Assembly (NCBI RefSeq): GCF_900117395.1
Contig: NZ_FPEG01000001.1
Coordinates: 704,192 to 768,191, forward strand
Source of the DNA: Agrococcus sp. Marseille-P2731
GTDB lineage: Bacteria; Actinomycetota; Actinomycetes; Actinomycetales; Microbacteriaceae
DNA length: 64,000 bases
Direction of reading: 5' to 3'
Shown here: piece by piece, positions 10,084-19,428 of the stretch
Layout of the letters: the number at the start of each line of letters is the position of its first letter
Position numbering within the stretch: the stretch's first letter is position 1
Program-made: the position numbers and the translations under genes
The notes under the pieces: generated by a model
Database searches by the model: none
Told to the model about the DNA's origin: nothing
Seen by the model: only the letters and a program-made list of their open reading frames with translations

Positions 10084-10089
10084 ATCCTA
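10084..10089 (-). promoter_or_regulatory. -10 box for gabT-ald
   Basis: TAGGAT on the minus strand ends 6 bases before the gabT ATG, the spacing expected for a leaderless actinobacterial transcript. A similar TACGGT on the plus strand at about 10113-10118 could serve the divergent osmC-like gene. Confidence 0.5.
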
Positions 10090-10124
10090 CGCCGGGGCCG
10101 CGCCGGAGCACATACGGTGGAGGC

Positions 10125-10625
10125 ATGCCGATGCAGCACTCCTACGCCGTCGAGGTCGAGTGGACCGGGGCGGGCGATCACGGCACCGCCACCTACCGCT
10201 CCTACACGCGCGATCACGTCGTGCGCATCGACGGGCTGCCCGACATCCTGGGCTCCTCGGACAAGACCTTCCGCGGCGACGCCGCCCGGCACAACCCCGA
10301 GCAGCTGCTGCTCACCGCCCTCGCGCAGTGCCACATGCTCAGCTACCTGCACCAGGCGGCAAGCCGCGGCATCGTCGTCACCGGCTACCGCGACGCGGCG
10401 ACGGCGACCATGGAGACGGCCGGCAGCGGTGGGCGCTTCACGAGCGCCGTGCTGCACCCGGTGGTGACGATCGCGGATGCCTCGCAGGCAGCAGACGCGC
10501 TGGACGCGCACGTGCAGGCGAGCGCCGACTGCTTCATCGCGGCCAGCGTCGCCTTCCCGGTGCTGCACGAGCCGACGATCGTCGTCGCCGGCGAGGTCGT
10601 CGCCACCGGTGGGGAGCACGCGTGA
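10125..10625 (+). CDS. OsmC/Ohr-family thiol peroxidase-like protein
   Basis: OsmC-family protein of 166 residues that probably reduces organic hydroperoxides. Both redox cysteines are present in family context: Cys69 in [11 protein letters not shown] and Cys136 in [14 protein letters not shown]. Size is normal for the OsmC/YhfA group. It starts at ATG 10125 (MPMQHSY). Its stop overlaps the GTG of dxr by four bases, so the two genes are translationally coupled. The substrate cannot be read from sequence. Confidence 0.88.
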   Translation: MPMQHSYAVEVEWTGAGDHGTATYRSYTRDHVVRIDGLPDILGSSDKTFRGDAARHNPEQLLLTALAQCHMLSYLHQAASRGIVVTGYRDAATATMETAGSGGRFTSAVLHPVVTIADASQAADALDAHVQASADCFIAASVAFPVLHEPTIVVAGEVVATGGEHA

Positions 10626-11737
10626 GCGCGGTGCAGCGCGGAGGCGCGCACGGCGGCCGCCGCCGCGTCATCGTGCTCGGCTCGACGGGATCGGTCGGCG
10701 TGCAGACGCTCGACGTGATCCGCGCCAACCGCGACCGCTTCGAGGTGGTCGGCCTCATCGCCGGGCGCGACTTTGCGGGGCTCGAGGCGCAGCAGGCCGA
10801 GCTCGGCGGCGAGATCGGTCTCGGCGCTGAGGCCGCGGTCACGATGATCGAGTCGGTCGACGCCGACGTGGTCGTCAACGGCATCACCGGCTCCGTCGGG
10901 CTCGCCCCGACCCTCGCGGCCCTCGACGCCGGCCGCACCCTCGCGCTCGCCAACAAGGAGTCGCTCATCGCCGGCGGCGACCTCGTCATGCGGCGCGCGG
11001 CGCCCGGCCAGATCGTGCCGGTCGACTCCGAGCACTCCGCCATCGCGCAGTGCCTGCGCGCCGGCGACCACCGCGAGGTGCGACGGCTCGTGCTCACCGC
11101 ATCCGGCGGCCCCTTCCGGGGATGGAGCCGCGAGCGGATGGCCGATGTGGCACCGGCGGATGCGCTGGCCCACCCCACGTGGGACATGGGCGTGATGGTG
11201 ACCACGAACTCGTCGACCATGGTCAACAAGGGCCTCGAGGTGATCGAGGCGCACCTGCTGTTCGACATCCCCTTCGACCGCATCGAGGTGACGGTGCATC
11301 CCCAGTCGATCGTGCACTCGATGGTCGAGTTCGTCGACGGCTCCACGATCGTGCAGGCCTCGCCGCCCGACATGCGGCTGCCGCTCTCGCTCGGGCTCGA
11401 CTGGCCGCACCGCGTCGCGGGCGTCGGCGCGCCGCTCGACTGGAGCACGGCGTCGTCCTGGACCTTCGAGCCGCTCGACGACCGCGCGTTCCCCGCCGTG
11501 GCGCTCGCGAAGCGCGTCGGCCAGCTGGGCTCGACCTACCCGGCCGTCTTCAACGCGGCGAACGAGCAGGCCGTGCACGCCTTCCACCGCGGCGACATCG
11601 GCTACCTCGACATCATCCCCACGATCGAGCGGGTGCTCGAGCAGCACGAGCCGGGCGAGCTGACGCTCGAGCGCGTGCTGGACGCCGAGCGCTGGGCTCG
11701 CCGCATCGCCGACGAGGTCGCGGGCGTCGACCGCTGA
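10622..11737 (+). CDS. dxr: 1-deoxy-D-xylulose 5-phosphate reductoisomerase
   Basis: Second step of the MEP isoprenoid pathway: NADPH-dependent conversion of DXP to MEP. Seen are the NADPH-binding [18 protein letters not shown], the [10 protein letters not shown] segment, metal and substrate motifs PVDSEHSAI and [29 protein letters not shown] and [12 protein letters not shown], and a C-terminal NAANEQAV. At 371 residues it is short: the stretch between [12 protein letters not shown] and GAEAAV is about 24 residues shorter than in E. coli Dxr, within the cofactor domain. The GTG start overlaps the osmC-like stop. ispG of the same pathway lies at 15053. Confidence 0.94.
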   Translation: MSAVQRGGAHGGRRRVIVLGSTGSVGVQTLDVIRANRDRFEVVGLIAGRDFAGLEAQQAELGGEIGLGAEAAVTMIESVDADVVVNGITGSVGLAPTLAALDAGRTLALANKESLIAGGDLVMRRAAPGQIVPVDSEHSAIAQCLRAGDHREVRRLVLTASGGPFRGWSRERMADVAPADALAHPTWDMGVMVTTNSSTMVNKGLEVIEAHLLFDIPFDRIEVTVHPQSIVHSMVEFVDGSTIVQASPPDMRLPLSLGLDWPHRVAGVGAPLDWSTASSWTFEPLDDRAFPAVALAKRVGQLGSTYPAVFNAANEQAVHAFHRGDIGYLDIIPTIERVLEQHEPGELTLERVLDAERWARRIADEVAGVDR

Positions 11738-11744
11738 GGTCGGG

Positions 11745-12338
11745 TCAGGGGCCCAGGCGCGGCTCCACGACGACCTCGACGTCTGCGCGGTCGACGGCGG
11801 CGACGACGGCGCCGGCGTCCTCCCACCAGCGCGCGTAGTGCTCCGGGTCCCGGTTGATCTGCACCCCGTGCGCGACGCGCGTCGGCGTGAGCGCCTCGCG
11901 GCCCTCGAGCCGCTCGAGCGCCCGGAAGAAGAGCACGGCCGAGCCGTACGCATCCATGCGCACCGCATAGTCGCCCCATCCGGTGCGCTGCTGGAACAGC
12001 CCGCGCGAGTCGGGCCCGGCATCGTCGCCGTGGTCGACGACGCGCAGGCTCGACTCGCCCATCGCGGTCATCACGCCGATGCGCACGTCGCGCTCGCCGA
12101 GCCCCAGGTCGCGCCCGGCCTGCATGACGATCGCGGCGTTCGCGAGCTGCCCCCGATCCCAGCCGGCCACAGCGCGCGGCAGCTCACCCTCGACGTGCGC
12201 CGTCTGCGCGACGGGATCGGGCGCGGGCCGCGTCACCACCCACGCGAGCACGACGACGAGCAGCAGGCCGAGGGCGCCGAGCACGATGCCGCGCCCGTTC
12301 GAGGCGGTGCGCGGCACGCGCTCACGGGTGGTCGACAT
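11745..12338 (-). CDS. Membrane-anchored lysozyme-like protein
   Basis: Protein of 197 residues with one transmembrane segment (about residues 17-35) and an outward-facing domain that begins GQLANAAIVMQAGRDLGL and includes GVMTAMGESSL, SRGLFQQRTGWG and a final EHYARWW. This pattern occurs in lysozyme-like or transglycosylase-like proteins of actinobacteria, with Glu95 as the likely catalytic acid. It may cut peptidoglycan glycan strands. Start is ATG at 12336-12338, just before the anchor. The gene converges on dxr with only 7 bases between them. Confidence 0.72.
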   Translation of the reverse strand: MSTTRERVPRTASNGRGIVLGALGLLLVVVLAWVVTRPAPDPVAQTAHVEGELPRAVAGWDRGQLANAAIVMQAGRDLGLGERDVRIGVMTAMGESSLRVVDHGDDAGPDSRGLFQQRTGWGDYAVRMDAYGSAVLFFRALERLEGREALTPTRVAHGVQINRDPEHYARWWEDAGAVVAAVDRADVEVVVEPRLGP

Positions 12339-12370
12339 GCCAGCCAGCGTAGGCACATCGCCTATGGCAC

Positions 12371-12376
12371 TACTGT
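12371..12376 (+). promoter_or_regulatory. -10 box for the site-2 protease gene
   Basis: TACTGT lies 8 bases before ATG 12385. This supports that ATG as a leaderless start rather than ATG 12364, which would lie upstream of the promoter element. Confidence 0.45.
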
Positions 12377-12384
12377 TGCCGCTG

Positions 12385-13713
12385 ATGGATGCCGTCCTCC
12401 TCTTCACCGCGGGCGTGCTCGTCGTCGTCGTCGGCCTGGCCGTCTCGATCGGCCTGCACGAGCTCGGGCACCTGTGGCCCGCGAAGCTCTTCGGCGTGCG
12501 CGTCGGGCAGTGGATGATCGGCTTCGGGCCGACGATCTTCTCGTTCCGCCGCGGCGAGACCGAGTACGGCATGAAGTGGATCCCGCTGGGCGGCTACATC
12601 TCGATGTCGGGCATGTTCCCGCCGCTCAAGCCCGGCGGGGAGTCGCGGGATGCGTCCACGGGCTTCCTGGACACGCTCGTGCAGGATGCGCGGGACTCCA
12701 GCGCCGACACCATCGATGAGGGCGAGGAGCACCGGGCGTTCTGGCGGCTCGCGACCTGGAAGCGCGTGATCATCATGTTCGGCGGGCCGTTCATGAACCT
12801 CGTGATCGCCGTCGCGCTGTACGCGGTGGTGCTCTGCGGCTTCGGCATCGCGGTGCCCTCGACCACCATCTCGAGCGTCTCCGAGTGCGTGATCGCCGCA
12901 TCCGCCGACCGGACCGACTGCGAGAGCGGCGACCCGCTCGCGCCCGCCGCCGAGGCCGGCATCGAGCCGGGCGACGCCATCGTCTCGATCGCCGGCCAGC
13001 CCACCGAGCGGTGGGCAGACATCCAGAGCACCGTGCGCGAGCTCGCGGGGCAGCAGGTGCCGGTCGTGGTCGAGCGCGGCGGCGAGCGCCTGACGCTGCA
13101 GATCACGCCGCTCGCGAGCGAGCGCTACGTCGTCGACGACCTGGGCCGGATCGTCGAGTCGGGCGGTGAGCGCGTGACCGAGACGGTCGGCTTCGTGGGC
13201 GTCGGCCCGCAGTACGTGGTCGAGCAGCAGCCCGCGAGCGCCGTGCTGCCCGCGGTCGGCGACAACGTCGTGCGGGTCGGGCAGATGATCCTGAGCCTGC
13301 CGCAGCGGCTCGTCGACGTGGCCGAGGCCGCCTTCGGCACCGAGGAGCGCGACCCGAACGGCCCGATGTCGGTCGTCGGCGTCGGCCGCATGGCGGGCGA
13401 GATCGCTGCCCTCGACCAGGTGCCGATCCTCGAGCGCATCAGCGCCATGGTGCAGCTGCTCGCGAGCCTGAACGTGGCGCTGTTCGTCTTCAACCTCATC
13501 CCGCTCATGCCGCTCGACGGCGGCCACATCCTCGGCGCGGTGGTGGATGCGGTGCGTCGCGGCTGGGCGCGCCTGCGCGGCCGGGTGGCGACGCCGCTCG
13601 ACACCGCGAAGTGGGTGCCGGTCACGCTGGCCGTGACCGCGGTGCTCGGCGTCATGAGCGCCCTGCTGATCTACGCCGACATCGTCAAGCCCATCAGCGT
13701 CTTCGGCGGCTGA
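12385..13713 (+). CDS. RseP/Rip-family site-2 intramembrane metalloprotease
   Basis: Zinc protease of 442 residues that cuts membrane-bound substrates such as anti-sigma factors. The active-site HELGH is at residues 25-29 in the first transmembrane segment. A PDZ domain follows at about 185-260 (AAEAGIEPGDAIVSIAGQP), and the second conserved site LIPLMPLDGGHILG lies near the C-terminus between transmembrane segments. A charged insertion (about residues 90-118) sits before the second helix. Actinobacteria commonly have dxr-rip-ispG in this order, as here. The downstream region holds the first 20-bp repeat array. Confidence 0.92.
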   Translation: MDAVLLFTAGVLVVVVGLAVSIGLHELGHLWPAKLFGVRVGQWMIGFGPTIFSFRRGETEYGMKWIPLGGYISMSGMFPPLKPGGESRDASTGFLDTLVQDARDSSADTIDEGEEHRAFWRLATWKRVIIMFGGPFMNLVIAVALYAVVLCGFGIAVPSTTISSVSECVIAASADRTDCESGDPLAPAAEAGIEPGDAIVSIAGQPTERWADIQSTVRELAGQQVPVVVERGGERLTLQITPLASERYVVDDLGRIVESGGERVTETVGFVGVGPQYVVEQQPASAVLPAVGDNVVRVGQMILSLPQRLVDVAEAAFGTEERDPNGPMSVVGVGRMAGEIAALDQVPILERISAMVQLLASLNVALFVFNLIPLMPLDGGHILGAVVDAVRRGWARLRGRVATPLDTAKWVPVTLAVTAVLGVMSALLIYADIVKPISVFGG

Positions 13714-13729
13714 CCCCGCCCCCGCCTCT

Positions 13730-13909
13730 GAGTGGCGCTTCCGGCACTTGAGTGGCGCCTCCCGCGTCTGAGTGGCGCTTCCCGCGTCTGAGTGGCGCTT
13801 CCGGCGTCTGAGTGGCGCTTCCGGCGTCTGAGTGGCGCCTCCCGCGTCTGAGTGGCGCTTCCGGCACTTGAGTGGCGCTTCCCGCACCTGAGTGGCGCCT
13901 CCGCGCCTC
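13730..13909 (+). repeat. 20-bp tandem repeat array 1 (nine units)
   Basis: Nine units starting with GAGTGGCG occur at exactly 20-base spacing from 13730 to 13890. The first 15 bases follow GAGTGGCGCYTYCCG, and the last five vary between a few forms (CGTCT, CACTT, CACCT). The array fills the gap between the convergent protease and RNase H genes. There is no unique spacer between units, so it is not a CRISPR. The same family occurs at 34350 and 42701. Confidence 0.95.
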
Positions 13910-13927
13910 CCTCCGTGCGCGGCCGCG

Positions 13928-14878
13928 CTACTGCTCGCGCGTGCCCTGGTGGAAGCGCTGCCGCCAGCGGCCGCCGGCACGCACCCAGAGCGACGAGCGC
14001 AGCGCCGGCTCCGCGCTCACCGAGCGCCAGACGAGCAGCAGCGCGTCGGGCGAGAGCTCGTGCGTCGCGAGCACCTCGAGCTCGACCGGCTGCGGCAGGG
14101 GAGCGATCTCGGCGAGCAGGTCGTCGCGCGACCAGCGGCGGCCGGATGCGCCGATCTCCTCCCACTCGGGGTGCAGCAGCGCAGCCACCGACGCCGGGTC
14201 GCCGCGCACCGCGTCGGTGAGCAGCGAGCGCTCGAGCCGGACGACCTCGGCCTCGACCGGTGCGTCGGTGAGGAAGTCGAAGCCGTCGAAGAGGTCGGGC
14301 GCGGAGGTCTCGTGACGCGTTCGGCCTGCGGCCGAGCGCTCCTCGACCGTCGGGGGGAGCGGCGAGGCGGCGGCCGCCTCGGCGGCCGGCGCACCCGCGC
14401 GCGTGACACCGCCGAAGCCGGGCCCCGCATCCGGCACCTTGCCCTGCTGGTAGGCGGCGGCGGCGCCGTTGGCGAGCCGATCGGCGGCCTCGTTGAGAGG
14501 GTGGCCGGCGTGGCCCTTCACCCACTCGAAGCGCACGACGCAGCCAGAGGCCTTGCGCGCGCTCATGAGCGCGTCGAGCTCCTGCATCAGCTCGCGGTTC
14601 ATGACCGGCTTGCCGTCGGCCTTCTTCCAGCCCTTGCGCTTCCAGCCGGGCATCCACTGCGTGATCGCCTTGATGACGTACTGGCTGTCGCACAGGATGA
14701 GCAGCTCGTCGAGCCCCTCGGTCTGCTGCAGCAGGTCGACGACGGCCTTGAGCTCGCCGATGTTGTTCGTGCCCTGCCGCTGCCCGCCGGCCGCCCAGCG
14801 CTCGTCGTCGATGTACCAGCCCCAGCCCGTCGGTCCGGGGTTGCCGAGGGAGGAGCCGTCTGCCGCTGCGGTGATCAC
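13928..14878 (-). CDS. rnhA: Ribonuclease HI with C-terminal DUF4440-like domain
   Basis: Cuts RNA in RNA-DNA hybrids. Residues 1-145 form the RNase H domain with the full acidic set Asp7, Glu42 ([13 protein letters not shown]), Asp64 ([13 protein letters not shown]) and Asp133 ([13 protein letters not shown]). After a Pro/Ala-rich linker, residues of about 200-316 ([21 protein letters not shown], ending WRQRFHQGT) resemble the DUF4440/SnoaL-type fold. Total length 316 residues, about twice a minimal RNase HI. The start is GTG 14878, the first initiation codon before the catalytic strand; no better upstream start was seen. Confidence 0.88.
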   Translation of the reverse strand: MITAAADGSSLGNPGPTGWGWYIDDERWAAGGQRQGTNNIGELKAVVDLLQQTEGLDELLILCDSQYVIKAITQWMPGWKRKGWKKADGKPVMNRELMQELDALMSARKASGCVVRFEWVKGHAGHPLNEAADRLANGAAAAYQQGKVPDAGPGFGGVTRAGAPAAEAAAASPLPPTVEERSAAGRTRHETSAPDLFDGFDFLTDAPVEAEVVRLERSLLTDAVRGDPASVAALLHPEWEEIGASGRRWSRDDLLAEIAPLPQPVELEVLATHELSPDALLLVWRSVSAEPALRSSLWVRAGGRWRQRFHQGTREQ

Positions 14879-15039
14879 CCGTCGATCCTGCCAGCCTGGC
14901 GCGTCGCCGCCGCCCCTCGTGGCACGCGCGCCGCCGACCGCCAACCGGTCAGAGCGCTGTCCGACCGGATCATCCGGTCGGAGGGCCGTCCCGACGGTTC
15001 GCGGTCGGCGATCCGGCGCCGGTCCATAGCCGCGCCGCG

Positions 15040-15045
15040 TAGGCT
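15040..15045 (+). promoter_or_regulatory. -10 box for ispG
   Basis: TAGGCT ends 7 bases before ATG 15053, giving a leaderless-type start. The 14879-15052 gap between divergent rnhA and ispG shows no other clear element. Confidence 0.5.
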
Positions 15046-15052
15046 TGCTGGC

Positions 15053-16195
15053 ATGGCAGCCATCAACCTCGGCAAGCCCGAGCCGCTCACGCTCGCGCCC
15101 CGTCGCAAGAGCCGGCAGATCAAGGTCGGCAAGGTCCTCGTCGGCGGCGACGCACCGGTCTCCGTGCAGTCGATGACCACGACGAAGACCACCGACATCA
15201 ACGCGACGCTGCAGCAGATCGCCGAGCTCACGGCCACCGGCTGCGACATCGTGCGCGTCGCGGTGCCGAGCCAGGACGACGCGGATGTGCTGCACATCAT
15301 CGCGAAGAAGAGCCAGATCCCGGTGATCGCCGACATCCACTTCCAGCCGAAGTACGTGTTCCAGGCGATCGACGCGGGCTGCGCCGCCGTGCGCGTCAAC
15401 CCGGGCAACATCCGCAAGTTCGACGATCAGGTCGGCGCGATCGCGAAGGCCGCGCAGGCGGCTGGCGTGAGCCTCCGCATCGGCGTCAACGCGGGCAGCC
15501 TCGACCCGCGCCTGCTGCAGAAGCACGGCAAGGCGACGCCGGAGGCGCTCGTCGAGTCGGCCGTCTGGGAGGCGAGCCTGTTCGAGGAGCACGACTTCCA
15601 CGACTTCAAGATCTCGGTCAAGCACAACGACCCGGTCGTGATGGTCAAGACCTACCGCATGCTCGCCGAGCGCGGTGACTGGCCCCTGCACCTCGGCGTC
15701 ACCGAGGCCGGGCCGGCCTTCCAGGGCACCATCAAGTCGACGACCGCCTTCGCGATCCTGCTGGCCGAGGGCATCGGCGACACCATCCGCGTCTCGCTCT
15801 CGGCCCCGCCGGTCGAGGAGATCAAGGTCGGCATGCAGATCCTGCAGTCGCTGAACCTGCGGGAGCGCAAGCTCGAGATCGTCTCGTGCCCGTCCTGCGG
15901 CCGCGCCCAGGTCGATGTCTACTCCTTGGCGGATGCGGTGACCGAGGGCCTGAAGGACGTGCAGGTGCCGCTGCGCGTCGCGGTCATGGGATGCGTCGTC
16001 AACGGCCCCGGCGAGGCGCGCGAGGCTGACCTCGGGGTCGCCTCGGGCAACGGCAAGGGGCAGATCTTCATCAAGGGCGAGGTCGTCAAGACCGTGCCGG
16101 AGTCCGAGATCGTCGCGACGCTCATCGAAGAGGCCCGCCGCATCGCCGACGAGGAGGGCCTCCCCGCCGGCGAGGCGGAGGTCGTGACGGCCTGA
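15053..16195 (+). CDS. ispG: 4-hydroxy-3-methylbut-2-enyl diphosphate synthase (flavodoxin-type)
   Basis: Penultimate MEP-pathway enzyme, an iron-sulfur protein that converts ME-cPP to HMBPP. The 380-residue protein has [14 protein letters not shown], a TIM-barrel core with [14 protein letters not shown] and [15 protein letters not shown], and the cluster-binding C-terminal part with [24 protein letters not shown] and a conserved Glu in that motif. Length is typical. It is followed after 5 bases by an MFS gene, possibly in the same transcript. Confidence 0.97.
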   Translation: MAAINLGKPEPLTLAPRRKSRQIKVGKVLVGGDAPVSVQSMTTTKTTDINATLQQIAELTATGCDIVRVAVPSQDDADVLHIIAKKSQIPVIADIHFQPKYVFQAIDAGCAAVRVNPGNIRKFDDQVGAIAKAAQAAGVSLRIGVNAGSLDPRLLQKHGKATPEALVESAVWEASLFEEHDFHDFKISVKHNDPVVMVKTYRMLAERGDWPLHLGVTEAGPAFQGTIKSTTAFAILLAEGIGDTIRVSLSAPPVEEIKVGMQILQSLNLRERKLEIVSCPSCGRAQVDVYSLADAVTEGLKDVQVPLRVAVMGCVVNGPGEAREADLGVASGNGKGQIFIKGEVVKTVPESEIVATLIEEARRIADEEGLPAGEAEVVTA

Positions 16196-16200
16196 CGCCC

Positions 16201-17442
16201 GTGGATCTGCGGGCGGTGCAGCGCCGCACCCTCACGGTCCTCTCCGCCGGGCAGGCCCTCGGCGGCCTCTCGAACGGCGTGGCGCTCGGCGTCGGCTCGC
16301 TCCTGGTCGAGCAGGTCACGGGGGATCCGGCGCTCGCCGGCCTCGCGGCCACGATGCTCACGCTCGGCGGAGCGCTGCTCGCGGTGCCGCTCGCGCGGCT
16401 GGCCGCCCGGCGCGGTCGTCGGATCTCGCTCACCTCCGGTGCCCTGATCGCGCTCGTCGGCGCGCTCACCCTCGCCCTCGGCGGCTCGCTCGGGAGCGCC
16501 TGGATCGTGCTTCCGGGCTTCCTGATCCTCGGCGCGTCCACGGCCATCAACCTGCAGTCGCGCTTCGCCGCCACCGACCTCTCCCTGCCAGAGCGCCGCG
16601 GACGCGACCTCTCGCTCGTGGTGTGGATGACGACCATCGGCGTCATCGTCGGCCCCAACCTGATCCCGGCGGGAGACGCGCTCGGCACGGCGCTCGGGCT
16701 CCCGCACCTCGTCGGCGCCTACCTGATCTCCGCCGCGGCGCTCGTGCTCGCCGCCCTGCTGCTGTGGCTCGGGCTGCGGCCCGACCCGCTGCTGACCGCG
16801 CGCGGCCTCGTGGCCGCGACAGACCGCGCGGTGCCGCGCCTGCGGCTCCTGCGGCATCCGCGGGCGCTCGCCGCCGTCGTGACCATCGCCTGCGGGCAGG
16901 CGGTCATGGTCGGCGTCATGGCGCTGACCCCGGTGCACCTCGGCCACCACGGCCATGGGCTCACGATGATCGGGCTGACGATGAGCGCGCACACCGCCGG
17001 CATGTACGCGCTCTCGCCCGTCTTCGGCTGGCTCACCGACCGCATCGGCGCGCGCACGGTGGCCATCGGCGGCGCCGCGCTGCTGACCGCCGCCGTGCTC
17101 ACGGGGCTGTCGCTCGACTCGCACCTCGCGCCCATCCCGCTCGCGCTGCTGGGCCTCGGCTGGAGCGCCACGACGGTGGCGGGCTCGACGCTCGTCGCCG
17201 GCGCGGTCGCCGCAGAGCTCCGCCCGGCCCTGCAGGGGCGCAGCGACCTCGCGATGGGGCTCGCCGGGGCGAGCGCCGGCGCGCTCGCGGGCCCGGTGCT
17301 CGGGCTCGTCGGCTACGCGGGCCTGAACGCGGCGATGCTGCCGGTGATCGCGGCGCTCGTCGTGGCGGCCGTCCTCGCCACTCGTGCGCCCGTCGTGCTC
17401 AGTGCTCCTCCAGCGAGCGCCTCGCAGGAGCAGGTACCGTGA
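16201..17442 (+). CDS. MFS transporter
   Basis: Membrane protein of 413 residues with about 12 hydrophobic segments and the MFS loop motif LARLAARRGRRISL between helices 2 and 3. A matching loop, GWLTDRIGARTVAIGG, lies in the second half. The GTG start is 5 bases after the ispG stop. Substrate is unknown; drug export or metabolite export is possible. No regulator gene is adjacent. Confidence 0.82.
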   Translation: MDLRAVQRRTLTVLSAGQALGGLSNGVALGVGSLLVEQVTGDPALAGLAATMLTLGGALLAVPLARLAARRGRRISLTSGALIALVGALTLALGGSLGSAWIVLPGFLILGASTAINLQSRFAATDLSLPERRGRDLSLVVWMTTIGVIVGPNLIPAGDALGTALGLPHLVGAYLISAAALVLAALLLWLGLRPDPLLTARGLVAATDRAVPRLRLLRHPRALAAVVTIACGQAVMVGVMALTPVHLGHHGHGLTMIGLTMSAHTAGMYALSPVFGWLTDRIGARTVAIGGAALLTAAVLTGLSLDSHLAPIPLALLGLGWSATTVAGSTLVAGAVAAELRPALQGRSDLAMGLAGASAGALAGPVLGLVGYAGLNAAMLPVIAALVVAAVLATRAPVVLSAPPASASQEQVP

Positions 17443-17524
17443 CCGGGGCGAGACCCCGCCAGATCGAGCACCGCCAGACCGACCAGCGACCGCGAGTGCG
17501 GCGACCGAGCGCAAGGAGCCACGC

Positions 17525-18532
17525 GTGATCACTGCAGTCCCCGGAAGGGATCCCATCACCCCCGAGGAGCTGGAGCGGGCGAAGGCGATCATCCGCTCGA
17601 TCGAGCAGTCCTTCCAGTCGACGGTCGTCGGCCAGCACCAGCTGCTGCGCTCGCTGCTCGTCGCGCTGCTCACCGGCGGCCACGTGCTCATGGAGTCGGT
17701 GCCCGGGCTCGCGAAGACCACCGCAGCCGCGACGCTCGCGCGAGCCGTCGACGCGTCGTTCCACCGCATCCAGTGCACCCCCGACCTGCTGCCCAGCGAC
17801 ATCGTCGGCACGCAGATCTACGACCAGCACACGGCCGAGTTCCGCACCCAGCTGGGCCCGGTGCACGCCAACTTCGTGCTGCTCGACGAGATCAACCGCT
17901 CGAGCGCGAAGACGCAGTCGGCCATGCTCGAGGCGATGCAGGAGCGCCAGACCTCGATCGGCGGCGAGACGCACCCGCTGCCCTCGCCGTTCCTGGTGCT
18001 CGCGACGCAGAACCCGATCGAGCAGGAGGGCACGTACACGCTGCCGGAGGCTCAGCTCGACCGCTTCCTGCTGAAGGAGATCCTCAACTACCCCTCGCCG
18101 ACCGAGGAGGCCGAGATCGTGCGCCGCGCCGAGGCCGGGGTGTTCGAGGCGGGCCACAGCGAGCCCGTCGCCACGCTCGACGACGTGCGGTTCCTGCAGG
18201 GGCTCGTGAAGCGCGTCTACGTCGACCAGGCGATCACCAACTACGTCGTGCAGCTGATGTACGTGACGCGGCACGCGGAGGAGTACATCGGCGCGCAGCT
18301 CGCCGGCTACATCGAGTACGGCGCGAGCCCGCGCGGCTCGCTCTCCTTCTCCCAGGCATCGCGCGCGCTGGCGCTCGTGCAGGGGCGCGACTGGGTGATC
18401 CCCGAGGACGTCAAGGACCTGCGGCACGCGATCCTCCGTCACCGCATCATCCTCGGCTACGAGGCCGAGGCCGACGGCGTGCACAGCGAGCAGATCATCG
18501 ACGCCATCTTCGGCGCCGTCCGGACCCCGTAG
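17525..18532 (+). CDS. MoxR-family AAA+ ATPase of the Bat operon
   Basis: 335 residues; Walker A ESVPGLAKTTAAA, the signature RIQCTPDLLPSDIVG, Walker B LLDEINRSSAKTQSAMLEA and ATQNPIEQEGTYTLPEAQLD. GTG 17525 has an AAGGAG site 6 bases upstream; the open frame further upstream overlaps the MFS gene and is not used. It opens a six-gene operon (DUF58, DUF4381-like, two VWA proteins, charged TPR-like protein) of the BatABC type. It is distinct from the MoxR at 529 but of the same family. Confidence 0.94.
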   Translation: MITAVPGRDPITPEELERAKAIIRSIEQSFQSTVVGQHQLLRSLLVALLTGGHVLMESVPGLAKTTAAATLARAVDASFHRIQCTPDLLPSDIVGTQIYDQHTAEFRTQLGPVHANFVLLDEINRSSAKTQSAMLEAMQERQTSIGGETHPLPSPFLVLATQNPIEQEGTYTLPEAQLDRFLLKEILNYPSPTEEAEIVRRAEAGVFEAGHSEPVATLDDVRFLQGLVKRVYVDQAITNYVVQLMYVTRHAEEYIGAQLAGYIEYGASPRGSLSFSQASRALALVQGRDWVIPEDVKDLRHAILRHRIILGYEAEADGVHSEQIIDAIFGAVRTP

Positions 18533-18540
18533 GGCGCACG

Positions 18541-19428
18541 ATGGAGCGACGGCTGCGGAAGGTGAAGACGACCATGTCGATCCACGCGCACCGCCGCACC
18601 CTCGAGCTGCTCGACGGCGAGTACGCCTCGATCCACCACGGGCGCAGCCACGACTTCGACGACCTGCGCGAGTACCAGCCGGGCGACGAGGTCAAGGACA
18701 TCGACTGGAAGGCGACGGCCCGCAGCCACGTGCCGCTCATCAAGCGCTACATCGCCGCCCGCCAGCACAACGTGCTGCTCGTCGTCGACTCCGGCCGCAA
18801 CATGGCGGCGACGGCCGAATCGGGGGAGTCGAAGCGCGATCTGGCGATCCTCGCGAGCGGCATCGTCGGCTACCTCGCCACGCGGCACGGCGACCGCGTC
18901 GCGCTGCTGATGGGCGACGCCGATCGGCGGCAGGACATGCCGGAGGGCGGCTCCGAGTCGCACCTCGAGCTGATGCTCCGGCGCATCGACGAGGCCATCG
19001 CGCTCGACGGCCCGCCCTCCGACCTCGAGGCGGTGCTCGAGCACGCGGTGCGGCGGATGCGCCGACGGTCGTTGATCGTCGTCGTGGCGGACGACGTCGC
19101 GTACACCCACGACCTCGACGTGCACCTGGGTCGCCTGCACACCCGGCACGAGGTGCTGTGGCTGTCGATCGGCGATGCCGACCTCATGGCGCGCGGGCGA
19201 GCGCTCGACGAGCTCGTGGGCGTCGACACGGGTGTCGGGCTGCCGGCATTCCTGCGCCGCGACCGAGGCCTGCAGCGGGCCTTCGACGGCGCGATCGCCG
19301 AGCGGCGGGAGCGGCTCGAGACCGGCCTGCGGTCGCTCGGCATCGCATCCGCTCGCATCTCCTCCTCCGAGACCGCGATCGGCTCGCTCTTCGCGCTGCT
19401 GCAGAGGCACCGACGTGCGCGGCGCTGA
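18541..19428 (+). CDS. DUF58 domain protein
   Basis: Cytosolic-type DUF58 protein of 295 residues without obvious membrane segments, unlike the paralogue at 1540. The signature is FDDLREYQPGDEVKDIDWKA, followed by a VWA-like LLVVDSGRNMA in which the metal-binding Asp-x-Ser pattern is partly kept. It lies 8 bases after the MoxR stop, and its last 14 bases overlap the next gene, so it is part of one operon. It is the likely adaptor between MoxR and the VWA proteins. Confidence 0.91.
   Translation: MERRLRKVKTTMSIHAHRRTLELLDGEYASIHHGRSHDFDDLREYQPGDEVKDIDWKATARSHVPLIKRYIAARQHNVLLVVDSGRNMAATAESGESKRDLAILASGIVGYLATRHGDRVALLMGDADRRQDMPEGGSESHLELMLRRIDEAIALDGPPSDLEAVLEHAVRRMRRRSLIVVVADDVAYTHDLDVHLGRLHTRHEVLWLSIGDADLMARGRALDELVGVDTGVGLPAFLRRDRGLQRAFDGAIAERRERLETGLRSLGIASARISSSETAIGSLFALLQRHRRARR

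Noticed and set aside
12364..12384. ATG 12364 as the start of the site-2 protease
   Set aside because: It lies upstream of the likely -10 box at 12371-12376, and known proteins begin close to MDAVLLF.
12370..13980. Minus-strand frame with repeated basic and Ser/His peptides running through array 1
   Set aside because: The peptide repeats only reflect the 20-bp DNA repeat read as 60-bp periods; most of the frame is antisense of the site-2 protease gene.
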